The position numbers and the translations under genes were made by a program. Source: Shouchella tritolerans (GTDB taxonomy: Bacteria; Bacillota; Bacilli; Bacillales; Bacillaceae_D). Taken from it: a stretch of 64,000 bases of DNA. The stretch is from contig NZ_JAODPB010000006.1 in the NCBI RefSeq assembly GCF_025770735.1, positions 62,001 to 126,000 of the forward strand, written 5' to 3'. The notes under the pieces are model-generated. The model was not told the origin of the DNA and ran no database searches. It was given only the letters and a program-made list of their open reading frames with translations. This document shows positions 1 through 8,206 of this stretch, one piece after another (the first letter of the stretch is position 1; every line of letters begins with the position of its first letter).

Positions 1-333
1 GAAACTGCACTCCCATTCAGAAAATAATCCAAGCCATTCACCTCTTCTCTTGCTTCCATAAATTAAATTGTTCTATTTGTTCTCTGTATTCATCCATATC
101 TATGCTACTGTCGGAGAGAGACACTCATTGCCTATTCTTTATGTCAATTTACAATCGACACTGTATTCTTCTTACGAAAATGCGTCACATAGATTTTTGA
201 AATTCAGGTTTGAGAGGTACATTGGCAAGAAGCATGCCCTATGGTGACATGCTTACACAGTATGTTCGCTTCTCCTAAAAGCAAAAAATCGATACTTTTG
301 CTGCATTCCCTTCAAGGCAAAACGATGCACTGT
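1..333. other. no gene seen
   Basis: AT-rich stretch downstream of the leftward sortase gene. No reading frame with a ribosome site was found. The only structure noticed is a weak hairpin (AAGCATG at 230-236 with CATGCTT at 248-254), with no T-run typical of a terminator. Confidence 0.5.
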
Positions 334-924
334 TTAAGTTGTAGGATACGCATAAATGACAAATCGCTCAGGGGCGCTTCCTACATAATGAAAAGGATAA
401 CAAGTTGTTATGACTAACACTTCCTCCCCCATTTTTCGAATAACAGAAGTATCATCTGCGGAAACAATTTCGGTTTCTTTTAGCTCATACGTAAATTTGC
501 CATAAGGCATCGTCACAATAAAAGAGTCGCCTATTTCTAGCTCCCCAAAGTTACGAAATACGGTGTCTCTATGACCAGATAACAAAATCTGTTCATCTTG
601 CCCAGGAAAAGCAGATTCGGATAAATGACCTACGCCATTTTTTAAAGCCTCTTCATTGGTTCCTTCAACAACGGCAATTGTCCGATCTAGCTTTGGAATC
701 TCTAATGTTGCAAAGGCTTCGTGAGCGTCTGGACGAAAGGCCTCTACAGCGCCAGCGTCTTCGTCTTCTCCAGCACGAATCCATTCACGTTCGGCTTTTT
801 CTATATACGCTTTCGCTTCTACCAGTGATTTGTCTTGGGCACGTTCATGAGCCATTAGTTGATAAACAAATGCCCCCAAAACAATTAGACCTGTTATGAT
901 TAGCAAATTTCCAATTCGTTTCAT
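334..924 (-). CDS. srtD: class D sortase
   Basis: Membrane-anchored transpeptidase of 196 residues that cleaves a C-terminal sorting signal and links the protein to the cell wall. A single N-terminal membrane segment (about residues 5-24) is followed by the sortase barrel. The catalytic residues are readable: His118 in SGHRDT, Cys175 in ITTCYP and Arg187 in APERF. The start follows GAGAGGA with good spacing. It is the third gene of a leftward cassette, 13 bp after the 556-residue protein. The B. subtilis class D sortase (YhcS) prefers LPDT(S/A) signals, and the first gene of this cassette carries LPDTA, so that protein is its likely substrate. Confidence 0.9.
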   Translation of the reverse strand: MKRIGNLLIITGLIVLGAFVYQLMAHERAQDKSLVEAKAYIEKAEREWIRAGEDEDAGAVEAFRPDAHEAFATLEIPKLDRTIAVVEGTNEEALKNGVGHLSESAFPGQDEQILLSGHRDTVFRNFGELEIGDSFIVTMPYGKFTYELKETEIVSADDTSVIRKMGEEVLVITTCYPFHYVGSAPERFVIYAYPTT

Positions 925-937
925 ATCGCGGTCCTCT

Positions 938-2608
938 CTATTTAAACAATCGTGATTCAGTCCTCATGTGCACAAAATAGCGACAGTAGCCAGATAAGTA
1001 ATGTTCTACATCATCAATACGGCTTCGAAATGAATGGTGGCGAATAAAAAAGCTGCCAAGAATTCGAGAAGGGTTTTTATAATACATAGCCAATTCTGGA
1101 TAAAAATATCCATTGCGTTGATATTCTGCGCGTTTGTGAATAGTGTTTTCAAGTTTTTTTTCATCGAATTCTGCTAAAAGGGTTCGATGGTCTGTTTCTT
1201 TCATACGCTGAATCATATTGTAAGCTGCCAATGTCAATTCTAAAAAAGTCGGGTATGTGGTGATGCGATGATAGATAAAATCTAGTTTAGCTTGAACATT
1301 TTGTAGACCAAAATGAAAGTACTTTCGCAATGGCTTATATCGTGTCAATTCCTCTGTACAATAACTAAGCCAGTGATCATGATTTTTCCAATATTCGTTA
1401 GCAATAAAGTAATCAAACGCTCTTTCAACTGTCTTCATCCATTTTTCATTTTTGTCTAATTGATAAAGCCTTAGCAAAGCAAAAGCAGCTTCTCCATCAT
1501 AATAAACAATTCTAAATGCATCTTTTAATTCGAAAGATGGATAATGGAGGACATGGTGAAAGCCACCATTTTCTTGTTGAAGCTGACATATCCCATTTGC
1601 CAGCTGTTGGGCAACTGGAAGGTAACGATCATTTTGGAAAACGTCCGTATACTTTGTAAAAGCAAGAATGGCAGCTGCATTCGCTCCTAATTTAACTTCC
1701 AACTGATCTTGTTCGACTCCGTCGACAACATAGGCAGCCCCTTGCTTCTTATCAACATGTAGCCCCTTTAGCAAATAATCAAGGCCTCTTTCAATAGCGG
1801 GAATGGCCTCTTTGTCCTTAGTGATTTCGAGGGCTTCGATCATTGCATAAAGTGTACTGGCATGTCTCAACAAATTATAAAAATGAATTTCTTTATCAAA
1901 ACAAGAAAAATACCCATATGTAAATTGGCCCGCCTCTTTATTCATTTTAGCCAAATAATTGAGTCCGCTAGCAATCATTTCTTTTACTTCCACAGCGTCT
2001 AAAAGGGTATCCCGTCTTCCGTTGTCCCTTGGCCCTTCTTTAAGGGCATAAAGCTGCTGATTTTCTAAAAAGTACCCTTTTGTTGTAAATGTGGTTACCG
2101 AGGAAACTTTGTTGAAATCTAATCGTTTTAAATGAGGGCGATGGTTCCGAATATAAGATTGAATGTTTTTTTCATTTAAATACCCTCGCTTTGTATCTTT
2201 GTCAATTTGAATCATTGCGTTTCCATTGATCTCTTGCTCTAAAAAAGCATAGCTAAAGTTTTCATCAAAACTGATTCCTTGCCTAAAGTAGTTCTTTTTT
2301 GTTTTGGTCATAGTGTTAATAAATGACAAAAGCGAGTGTTGTTCAGTACTAGTAACCCAGTCGATTTTTAAACAGGAATATTCCTGCTTCATGATGGAAA
2401 CCCCTCTGTTGTAAAGACGTTTCCAAGCGCGCTGAAAACTATTCTCCTTGACGGTTAATACCGTTGCTCGTTTATCTAAATAGCCAATAGAAAGAAACAA
2501 GATAACCGGCTTTTCTTTTCGTAGTTCCTTGTACTCCCCTGACTCGGTAATAAATGCATGCAGTTGATCCATATCACGATTAAATATTTGGGTAAGATTC
2601 TGGTTCAT
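938..2608 (-). CDS. uncharacterised protein, probably alpha/alpha-barrel fold
   Basis: 556 residues, no signal peptide or membrane segment, so probably cytoplasmic. The N-terminal ~180 residues are lysine-rich and unrecognised. Residues ~200-500 are helical with repeated Gly/Ala/Tyr-rich hairpins (for example GLNYLAKMNKE, GLDYLLKGLH, AAILAFTKYT, GEAAFALLRLYQ), the look of an (alpha/alpha)6 toroid as in glycosidases and some epimerases. No catalytic motif can be assigned with confidence. AGGAGGG lies 7 nt before the ATG. The gene is between the surface protein and its sortase with short gaps, so a role in making, modifying or displaying that protein is plausible but only inferred. Confidence 0.75.
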   Translation of the reverse strand: MNQNLTQIFNRDMDQLHAFITESGEYKELRKEKPVILFLSIGYLDKRATVLTVKENSFQRAWKRLYNRGVSIMKQEYSCLKIDWVTSTEQHSLLSFINTMTKTKKNYFRQGISFDENFSYAFLEQEINGNAMIQIDKDTKRGYLNEKNIQSYIRNHRPHLKRLDFNKVSSVTTFTTKGYFLENQQLYALKEGPRDNGRRDTLLDAVEVKEMIASGLNYLAKMNKEAGQFTYGYFSCFDKEIHFYNLLRHASTLYAMIEALEITKDKEAIPAIERGLDYLLKGLHVDKKQGAAYVVDGVEQDQLEVKLGANAAAILAFTKYTDVFQNDRYLPVAQQLANGICQLQQENGGFHHVLHYPSFELKDAFRIVYYDGEAAFALLRLYQLDKNEKWMKTVERAFDYFIANEYWKNHDHWLSYCTEELTRYKPLRKYFHFGLQNVQAKLDFIYHRITTYPTFLELTLAAYNMIQRMKETDHRTLLAEFDEKKLENTIHKRAEYQRNGYFYPELAMYYKNPSRILGSFFIRHHSFRSRIDDVEHYLSGYCRYFVHMRTESRLFK

Positions 2609-2635
2609 GGCTCAACCCTCCTAGATTAGTTAAAG

Positions 2636-2666
2636 GGAAGCAAATGCTAATAGCGCATTTGCTTCC
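2636..2666 (-). terminator. intercistronic hairpin, possible attenuator
   Basis: A perfect 12-bp stem (GGAAGCAAATGC at 2636-2647 with its complement at 2655-2666) sits between the surface-protein gene and the next gene of the same strand. On the minus strand it is followed only by CTTTAAC, so it is more likely a partial terminator or mRNA-stabilising structure that lowers expression of the two downstream genes. Confidence 0.5.
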
Positions 2667-2677
2667 TTATAACACTT

Positions 2678-5038
2678 CTATCTCTTTCTCCGAAATAGTC
2701 GAGCACTTATTCCAGCTAATAGTGCTGCCATTCCCGTAACTCCTACAGTCCAAATGGAAGTTGCTGTATCTGGGAGCTTCTTCCCATCTTTCGAAGAGTC
2801 TTGCTTACCAGTATAGTCTCGATCGACCCGATTTTTATCAGTAACCCTGTCCACGTCCGCATCCGCATCCGCATCAGCGTCAGCATCGGCATCCGCATCC
2901 GCGTCCGCATCCGCGTCCGCATCCGCATCGGCGTCCGCATCAGCGTCAGCGTCCGCATCCGCATCGGCATCCGCATCCGCGTCCGCATCCGCGTCCGCAT
3001 CGGCGTCCGCATCGGCGTCAGCATCCGCATCAGCGTCGGCGTCGGCATCCGCGTCCGCGTCGGCATCGGCATCCGCATCCGCATCAGCGTCGGCGTCCGC
3101 ATCCGCATCCGCATCGGCGTCCGCATCCGCATCCGCATCGGCGTCGGCATCCGCGTCCGCATCCGCATCGGCGTCGGCGTCCGCATCGGCGTCAGCGTCC
3201 GCATCCGCATCCGCATCGGCATCCGCATCCGCATCCGCATCAGCGTCCGCATCGGCGTCAGCGTCCGCATCGGCGTCAGCATCAGCATCCGCATCCGCAT
3301 CCGCATCCGCATCGGCGTCAGCGTCCGCATCGGCATCGGCGTCAGCGTCCGCATCGGCGTCGGCGTCGGCATCCGCGTCCGCATCGGCGTCCGCATCCGC
3401 ATCCGCGTCAGCATCCGCGTCGGCGTCGGCATCCGCGTCAGCGTCCGCATCGGCGTCCGCATCCGCATCCGCGTCAGCATCGGCGTCCGCGTCCGCATCG
3501 GCGTCAGCATCGGCGTCCGCATCCGCATCGGCGTCAGCGTCCGCATCCGCATCCGCATCAGCGTCGGCATCGGCGTCAGCGTCCGCATCCGCATCCGCAT
3601 CGGCGTCCGCATCCGCGTCCGCGTCCGCATCGGCGTCCGCATCCGCATCCGCGTCGGCGTCGGCATCCGCGTCCGCATCAGCGTCCGCATCCGCATCGGC
3701 ATCGGCGTCAGCGTCGGCATCGGCGTCAGCGTCCGCATCGGCGTCCGCATCCGCATCAGCGTCCGCATCGGCGTCCGCATCCGCATCCGCATCAGCGTCC
3801 GCATCGGCATCGGCGTCCGCATCAGCGTCGGCGTCCGCATCCGCATCGGCGTCGGCGTCCGCATCCGCATCCGCGTCAGCGTCCGCATCCGCATCGGCGT
3901 CAGCATCGGCGTCCGCATCCGCATCGGCATCGGCGTCAGCGTCCGCGTCAGCATCGGCGTCCGCATCACTGTCGTCATCAAATATTACTGTATCATAATC
4001 CCCAATGCTGCTTAGCAGTTGAAGATCAATCGCACTATTGTGTACACCTGCGCCGTAAATTGGAACTTCACCAAATACATTGGTGCCGTCCACTTTTGTG
4101 TTCAGCGTAACTTCTGTCCTTCCCAGCAACTGCGCGCCAACCAAATCATTGGATAGATCTATCGCACCACCGGAAATATTATCAATTAGACCTAAAAGCG
4201 GTTGGACAAGCGCTTGAAGAGGCTCTAGAGGAACGGAAATCCCACCACCCAAAATGTCAATGCTGACATTGCCAATCGCATCTACTACATCATTCAGTAA
4301 TTGAACCACAACATCTTGAATCGCCGATTCAAGATGATTTCCTATACCATCTGAAAAATTAACAATGATAGAACCGTCTGGCTGGACGACTGCTTCTACT
4401 TCATCATTATAAGCAAGCAGATCAGCTAGCGCTCCATCTATATTATTAAGCGCACTTAGAGCATCTTGTAATTCTGTTAATCCACTTACACGAATTAAAG
4501 GTGCCGTAATTGGATTATTTACAATCCGGTCAACTGCAGCAACCAAGTCATTAACTGTAGTATTCAATTGCTGCGTGATATCCCCTATTAAATTGCCTAG
4601 AGTTGGCAAAGAATCCATTGTAACTGGAAGGATTTCTACTCTGACTTGCGCCGGCCCTTCTACCGTCCACTTATCAGCAAGGTCAGGAGAATAAAAGATA
4701 ACCGTACGCTCTGGACCGAGGAGTTCGGCATCAGCAAGGCCTCGCCCAGTTAAAGAAAGCCCCAGATCATAAAGCCCATTTTCGTCAGCATTACCAAGTT
4801 GAGCATTGACTGCAACATCCGTCAATAATTGAAACTCTGTTAAACTAGCTGGCGAAACGTAAGCATTTGGGTTTGTCAACACATTTCCAGATACGCCTTC
4901 CGCATTGGCAAGATTGCTGAAAGGCACTATTGTTAGAGTTGTAATCGCCGTAGAAGCGACCACTTTTGAAAGAGTGCTCATTTTTCTTTTTTGCCTATTT
5001 TTCATCTTTTTTTTGTAATCGTACTTTTTCGAAGACAA
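2678..5038 (-). CDS. LPDTA-anchored surface protein with Asp-Ala repeat stalk
   Basis: 786 residues. A long Lys-rich signal peptide ends near NLANAEG (about residue 47). Residues ~48-350 form a non-repetitive domain resembling Gram-positive adhesive or anchor modules. Residues 358-727 are 185 uninterrupted Asp-Ala dipeptides. A charged linker then leads to LPDTA (755-759), a hydrophobic span and RRKR, a complete cell-wall sorting signal. The start is TTG, 10 nt after GAGGAA. The repeat is analogous to the Ser-Asp stalk of staphylococcal Clf/Sdr proteins, holding the N-terminal domain away from the wall, but it is more acidic. The downstream class D sortase is the likely anchoring enzyme. The ligand is unknown. 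Confidence 0.88.
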   Translation of the reverse strand: MSSKKYDYKKKMKNRQKRKMSTLSKVVASTAITTLTIVPFSNLANAEGVSGNVLTNPNAYVSPASLTEFQLLTDVAVNAQLGNADENGLYDLGLSLTGRGLADAELLGPERTVIFYSPDLADKWTVEGPAQVRVEILPVTMDSLPTLGNLIGDITQQLNTTVNDLVAAVDRIVNNPITAPLIRVSGLTELQDALSALNNIDGALADLLAYNDEVEAVVQPDGSIIVNFSDGIGNHLESAIQDVVVQLLNDVVDAIGNVSIDILGGGISVPLEPLQALVQPLLGLIDNISGGAIDLSNDLVGAQLLGRTEVTLNTKVDGTNVFGEVPIYGAGVHNSAIDLQLLSSIGDYDTVIFDDDSDADADADADADADADADADADADADADADADADADADADADADADADADADADADADADADADADADADADADADADADADADADADADADADADADADADADADADADADADADADADADADADADADADADADADADADADADADADADADADADADADADADADADADADADADADADADADADADADADADADADADADADADADADADADADADADADADADADADADADADADADADADADADADADADADADADADADADADADADADADADADADADADADADADADADADADADADADADADADADADADADADADADADADADADADADADADADADADADADADADADADADADADADADVDRVTDKNRVDRDYTGKQDSSKDGKKLPDTATSIWTVGVTGMAALLAGISARLFRRKR
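2858..3967 (-). repeat. 185 tandem hexanucleotides encoding Asp-Ala
   Basis: 1110 bp made of 6-bp units in phase with the codons. Asp uses GAT and GAC, and Ala uses GCG, GCC and GCT; no GCA was seen. Longer blocks of several units recur, which suggests growth by duplication and slippage. Gain or loss of units keeps the frame, so length can vary between isolates without destroying the protein. Confidence 0.95.
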
Positions 5039-6419
5039 TAGTCCACACTTCCTCTGTTAAGTATTTTCTCTCGGTAACTTTATTGATAAAAAGCAAAAAA
5101 GCATACATAATAAAGCCATTTTTCCGAATATTGATCGCGCATTAATAGCGATTATAAATAGCCACTGCTGTCCTAAAAGGTGTATGCAACCGATAGCCGA
5201 CAGCGGTTTCGTATACCGAGGAATGACAAGGATTGCTTGCGAATGCTTCATAACGTACTTTTTAAAATCTGCTTAAATTAATAGGAAAAGAAAAACGATC
5301 ACTCCCCTTTTCATGTTTGGTTTCTCCTAAGCACACATCTTACATCAAGAGGAACTAAGGCCTATTTATTCAAAACAAATAGGTCTATTTATTTATTTTA
5401 GTGTACTTGATACGCATGATAGCATACGAATAGCCCAGTCACGTATCATCTTTTTCCTACTTACATACCATTCCCTCAACCCAACACAATACTTAAGTCC
5501 TGTATCAAAAGATGCCTTAGATTGGATGTACAATCCTTCTGTAGAACTACTCCTATGAAAAAAAGACTTGATATGAAGCAACTGCTTTTGTAGAAAAACC
5601 GTTAATGTTAGGCGGGTTATACACCATTAAAACCCTTTAAATAGAATGATGTAGGTTGGTTTAATAATTCATTTCTCCTATTATGTTTTAAATCTATTAA
5701 ATTTTATTTTCTGTGATAGAAATATCTCAACAAACCTTTAAAAGATTTCCCCTTATTTAGACATGTAATGATAGGTATTCTTTAAGATTTCTATTAAAAT
5801 TGTTCAGCGATATTTAACTACATGTAAAAATAAAACCGTTGGTACAGAGTAATTAATGGGGATTAAAACCGAACATGGAGGATAAAGTACGTAGAAGATT
5901 TGGTAGTTTATGAGAAGAATTTTAAAATAAGATACTAGAGAACCATTCCATCGTTTAGCCCTGCTTATAGCAAAAAACACATTCTTTGTCTCCTAGATTT
6001 TTTATGGAGGTCTTTTCTGCCCTTTTAAAATGATCTCTTTTAGGCAACTGTAACTAATAAATGGGGCTACTATTGACGGTAGGTGGGCAGACAGCCTTGC
6101 GGGTGCTTTAAGAATACGCTTGATCTCCTTCAGCGCTTGATATTGAATGAATTTGCCTCCAAATTTTGCGGACAACCCAATATCAACTGGTATTTGATTT
6201 TCGGGTTTTTATGAAATGCTTCAACTGCTTGACTCGCTAAACCGCCTCCTAGCAAACTTGCAGTAAGGATAGGCGCCCTTTTGGGTAAATAATGCTTGAA
6301 CCACGCCAGCTCAGTGCGAGGCGCGGCCTTTAATACACAAAAAAGCCGCAATGAACCAGATAGCATGATCCCTCACGGCGTGTCAATGCAAGCGTTTAAA
6401 ATAGCTGTTCTTCTTAATT
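5039..6419. other. long AT-rich interval without a convincing gene
   Basis: Small open frames occur (5057-5251, 5393-5581 and 6130-6366, all minus) but none has a good ribosome site or a recognisable product. A near-perfect hairpin (AGGCCTATTT at 5358-5367 with AAATAGGTCT at 5378-5387) is followed on the plus strand by a T-rich run. The 6130-6366 frame contains a Gly/Ala-rich stretch and may be the tail of a decayed gene. The promoter of the surface-protein gene must lie at the left end, but I could not assign it. Confidence 0.5.
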
Positions 6420-7268
6420 CTATACGCCTTTCAACCACTCATCGACTTTATCTTGGTTGGCATTCACCCATTTTTCCGCTGCTTCTTCTGGCTCCATTCC
6501 ATCTTTTGCCATATACAACATGACTTCATTCATATCATCTGCTGTCCAGTAAAATTGGTCGAGAATTCGATAAGCTTCTGGCTTTTCTTCGGCCAAGCCT
6601 GCACGGACAATTGTACGGATTTCTCCGTTTGCTTCATAGATGCCTTTGCTGTCCTCAAGAAATTTTAGATCATACGAATTAAACTTCCAGTGAGGTTGCC
6701 AAGCGGTAATGACAATTGGTTCTTGCGCGGCATAGCGGTTGCCAAGCTCTGCCGTCATAATCGCATCTGAACTTGATGACAACGTAACATCATCAATTCC
6801 ATATTCATGAAGCGCCTCTTCCGTTGTCATCATCACGCCTGCGCCAGCGTCAATGCCTGTGATGGTGCTGACGACATCAGCTGACAATTCTTCGATGCTG
6901 TCAATCTCCATATACATTGGGACAGCTAAGCCAGTTTGTGCCCCTTCCAGATTAGCTCCTAAATCGACAATGTCATCCTTATGCTGTTCATAGTGGACTT
7001 TCATATCTTCTGGCAGCCATCCGGCAACATGGGCATCGGCGCTTCCGTCTGCCACTGACGACCACATGATTCCTTGCTCAACACTTGTTAACGTTACATC
7101 ATAACCGGCTTGTTCCAAAGCAATCTTCACCACGTGGTTTGAAGCGATTTCAGAATCCCATACAACATAAACGAGTTCAATTTCTTTGGCTTCTTCCCCT
7201 TGGGCGCCACAGGCCGACATCATGGGCAAAGCCAATAGGAAAAATGCAGGCAAGCGAATGGTTTTCAC
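6420..7268 (-). CDS. glycine betaine/proline-type substrate-binding lipoprotein
   Basis: 282 residues. The signal peptide ends in a lipobox with Cys20 (MSAC), so it is a lipoprotein on the outer face of the membrane. The body is an OpuAC/ProX-type binding protein, with WQPHWKF and GWLPEDM-like aromatic stretches typical of the betaine box. No permease or ATPase gene is adjacent, so it must work with an ABC transporter encoded elsewhere or act as a sensor. It is divergent from gbsR-gbsAB, and its promoter has the same operator-like element as gbsA, so it probably supplies choline or betaine to that pathway. Substrate choice (choline, betaine or proline betaine) cannot be decided from sequence. 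Confidence 0.85.
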   Translation of the reverse strand: MKTIRLPAFFLLALPMMSACGAQGEEAKEIELVYVVWDSEIASNHVVKIALEQAGYDVTLTSVEQGIMWSSVADGSADAHVAGWLPEDMKVHYEQHKDDIVDLGANLEGAQTGLAVPMYMEIDSIEELSADVVSTITGIDAGAGVMMTTEEALHEYGIDDVTLSSSSDAIMTAELGNRYAAQEPIVITAWQPHWKFNSYDLKFLEDSKGIYEANGEIRTIVRAGLAEEKPEAYRILDQFYWTADDMNEVMLYMAKDGMEPEEAAEKWVNANQDKVDEWLKGV

Positions 7269-7300
7269 TATCGATCATCCTCTCTAATTATGTATAATAT

Positions 7301-7318
7301 ATTTAAAACGAATTAAAT
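7301..7318 (-). promoter_or_regulatory. promoter and GbsR-type operator of the binding-protein gene
   Basis: ATTTAA and TTAAAT half-sites six bases apart contain TTTAA-N6-TTAAA, identical in form to the element in front of gbsA. On the minus strand a promoter lies just upstream: TTGACA at 7358-7353, 16 bp spacer, TAGTAT at 7336-7331. The operator therefore falls just past the expected transcription start. Confidence 0.6.
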
Positions 7319-7389
7319 ATTTTAGAAACTATACTAACATAGCCTCTCATTCTGTCAACATCCAACAGAACTGCCAGTCGTTCGCTACC

Positions 7390-7418
7390 TTGCTTTATTA
7401 CAGGTAAACAGCTATACT
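7390..7418 (+). promoter_or_regulatory. gbsR promoter
   Basis: TTGCTT at 7390-7395, 17-bp spacer, TATACT at 7413-7418. No TTTAA-N6-TTAAA element is seen here, so gbsR is probably not repressed through the same site. Confidence 0.5.
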
Positions 7419-7456
7419 ATCGCTAAATTTGGTTAAATTGCAATTGAGGTGTTGAA

Positions 7457-8023
7457 ATGGAAAACGATGAACATGCTTTTGAAAAATTAGAACAAGCGCA
7501 CGCAATCATTAAAGACGGCATAGCCGATACGATGGACATTTATGGTGTAAACCGTTCAGTCGGGCAACTTTATGCGACTTTGTATTTAAACGACGGGCCG
7601 ATGACGCTCGATGATCTCCGCGATGAATTAGGAATGAGCAAAGGCAGCATGAGTATTGGCGTACGCAAACTCCTAGAGGAGAAAATTATTCACCGCGTGT
7701 ACCGAAAAGGTGAGCGTAAAGACTTGTATGAGGCTGAAAAAGACTTCTTTCAATTTTTCATTTCCTTTTTTACACGGAGATGGGAACGGGAGCGTAGCGT
7801 GAACCTCCAGGCAGTTAAACAAGCAATTCCTCTGTACAAAGCATTATTGGACGATGCTGAGACGCCAGACGAGGTACGAGCGGAAGCAGCACACACATTA
7901 AAAAAAATAACTGCTTCCCTTGAGTATTATGAGTTTCTTGGCTTACTAGTAGAACAGTTCCAAAATGGAAACCTTGCCAAAGATTTAGTTGAACGCTATA
8001 AAAACGAGAACGGCACCTCCTAA
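7457..8023 (+). CDS. gbsR: GbsR-family choline-responsive repressor
   Basis: 188 residues, MarR-like winged helix-turn-helix in the N-terminal half (LRDELGMSKGSMSIGVRKLLEE is the DNA-reading part) and a helical C-terminal dimer domain. In B. subtilis GbsR represses the glycine betaine synthesis operon and a choline transporter, is relieved by choline, and binds downstream of the promoter as a roadblock. It directly precedes gbsA on the same strand, and two candidate operators flank it. The start has GAGGTG upstream. The assignment rests on family-like sequence plus the unmistakable gbsAB neighbourhood. Confidence 0.92.
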   Translation: MENDEHAFEKLEQAHAIIKDGIADTMDIYGVNRSVGQLYATLYLNDGPMTLDDLRDELGMSKGSMSIGVRKLLEEKIIHRVYRKGERKDLYEAEKDFFQFFISFFTRRWERERSVNLQAVKQAIPLYKALLDDAETPDEVRAEAAHTLKKITASLEYYEFLGLLVEQFQNGNLAKDLVERYKNENGTS

Positions 8024-8065
8024 CAAAGAGCTAACCGGATACAATTATCATCAAGTTTCAGTCAA

Positions 8066-8128
8066 AGAACCTCCTAAAATAGTGATCCTTACAATGGGCA
8101 TCACTTATGAAGGGGGCTTTTTTTTTGA
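8066..8128 (+). terminator. probable terminator after gbsR
   Basis: AGTGAT pairs with ATCACT inside a longer imperfect CCTCC/GGGGG pairing and is followed by a run of eight or more T. It separates gbsR from the gbsA promoter, whose -35 begins in the same T-rich stretch. Confidence 0.5.
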
Positions 8129-8186
8129 CACAAACGAACAGAAATGATATGTTTATTTTATACAAAACGTTTAATATATATTAAAC
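8125..8186 (+). promoter_or_regulatory. gbsAB promoter with perfect GbsR-type operator
   Basis: TTGACA (8125-8130), 17-bp spacer, TATGTT (8148-8153). A perfect 18-bp palindrome, GTTTAATATATATTAAAC, occupies 8169-8186, just downstream of the expected start. This placement fits the roadblock repression known for GbsR. Confidence 0.75.
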
Positions 8187-8206
8187 AAAATAAAGGAGAG
8201 AGGTTG

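Noticed and set aside
2858-3967. CRISPR-like or satellite array
   Set aside because: The units are six bases, in coding phase, without spacers.
2743-3981. Met/Arg/Thr-rich frame on the minus strand and Ile/Arg/Val-rich frame on the plus strand
   Set aside because: They are by-products of the six-base repeat in the surface-protein gene and have no ribosome site or domain.
5057-5581. Short minus-strand frames at 5057-5251 and 5393-5581
   Set aside because: No ribosome site, no recognisable domain, AT-rich surroundings.
6130-6366. 78-codon minus-strand frame
   Set aside because: No ribosome site and no recognised family; at most a decayed tail.
8144-8206. N-terminal extension of gbsA
   Set aside because: It would start inside the promoter and include the operator; the ATG at 8207 has the ribosome site.
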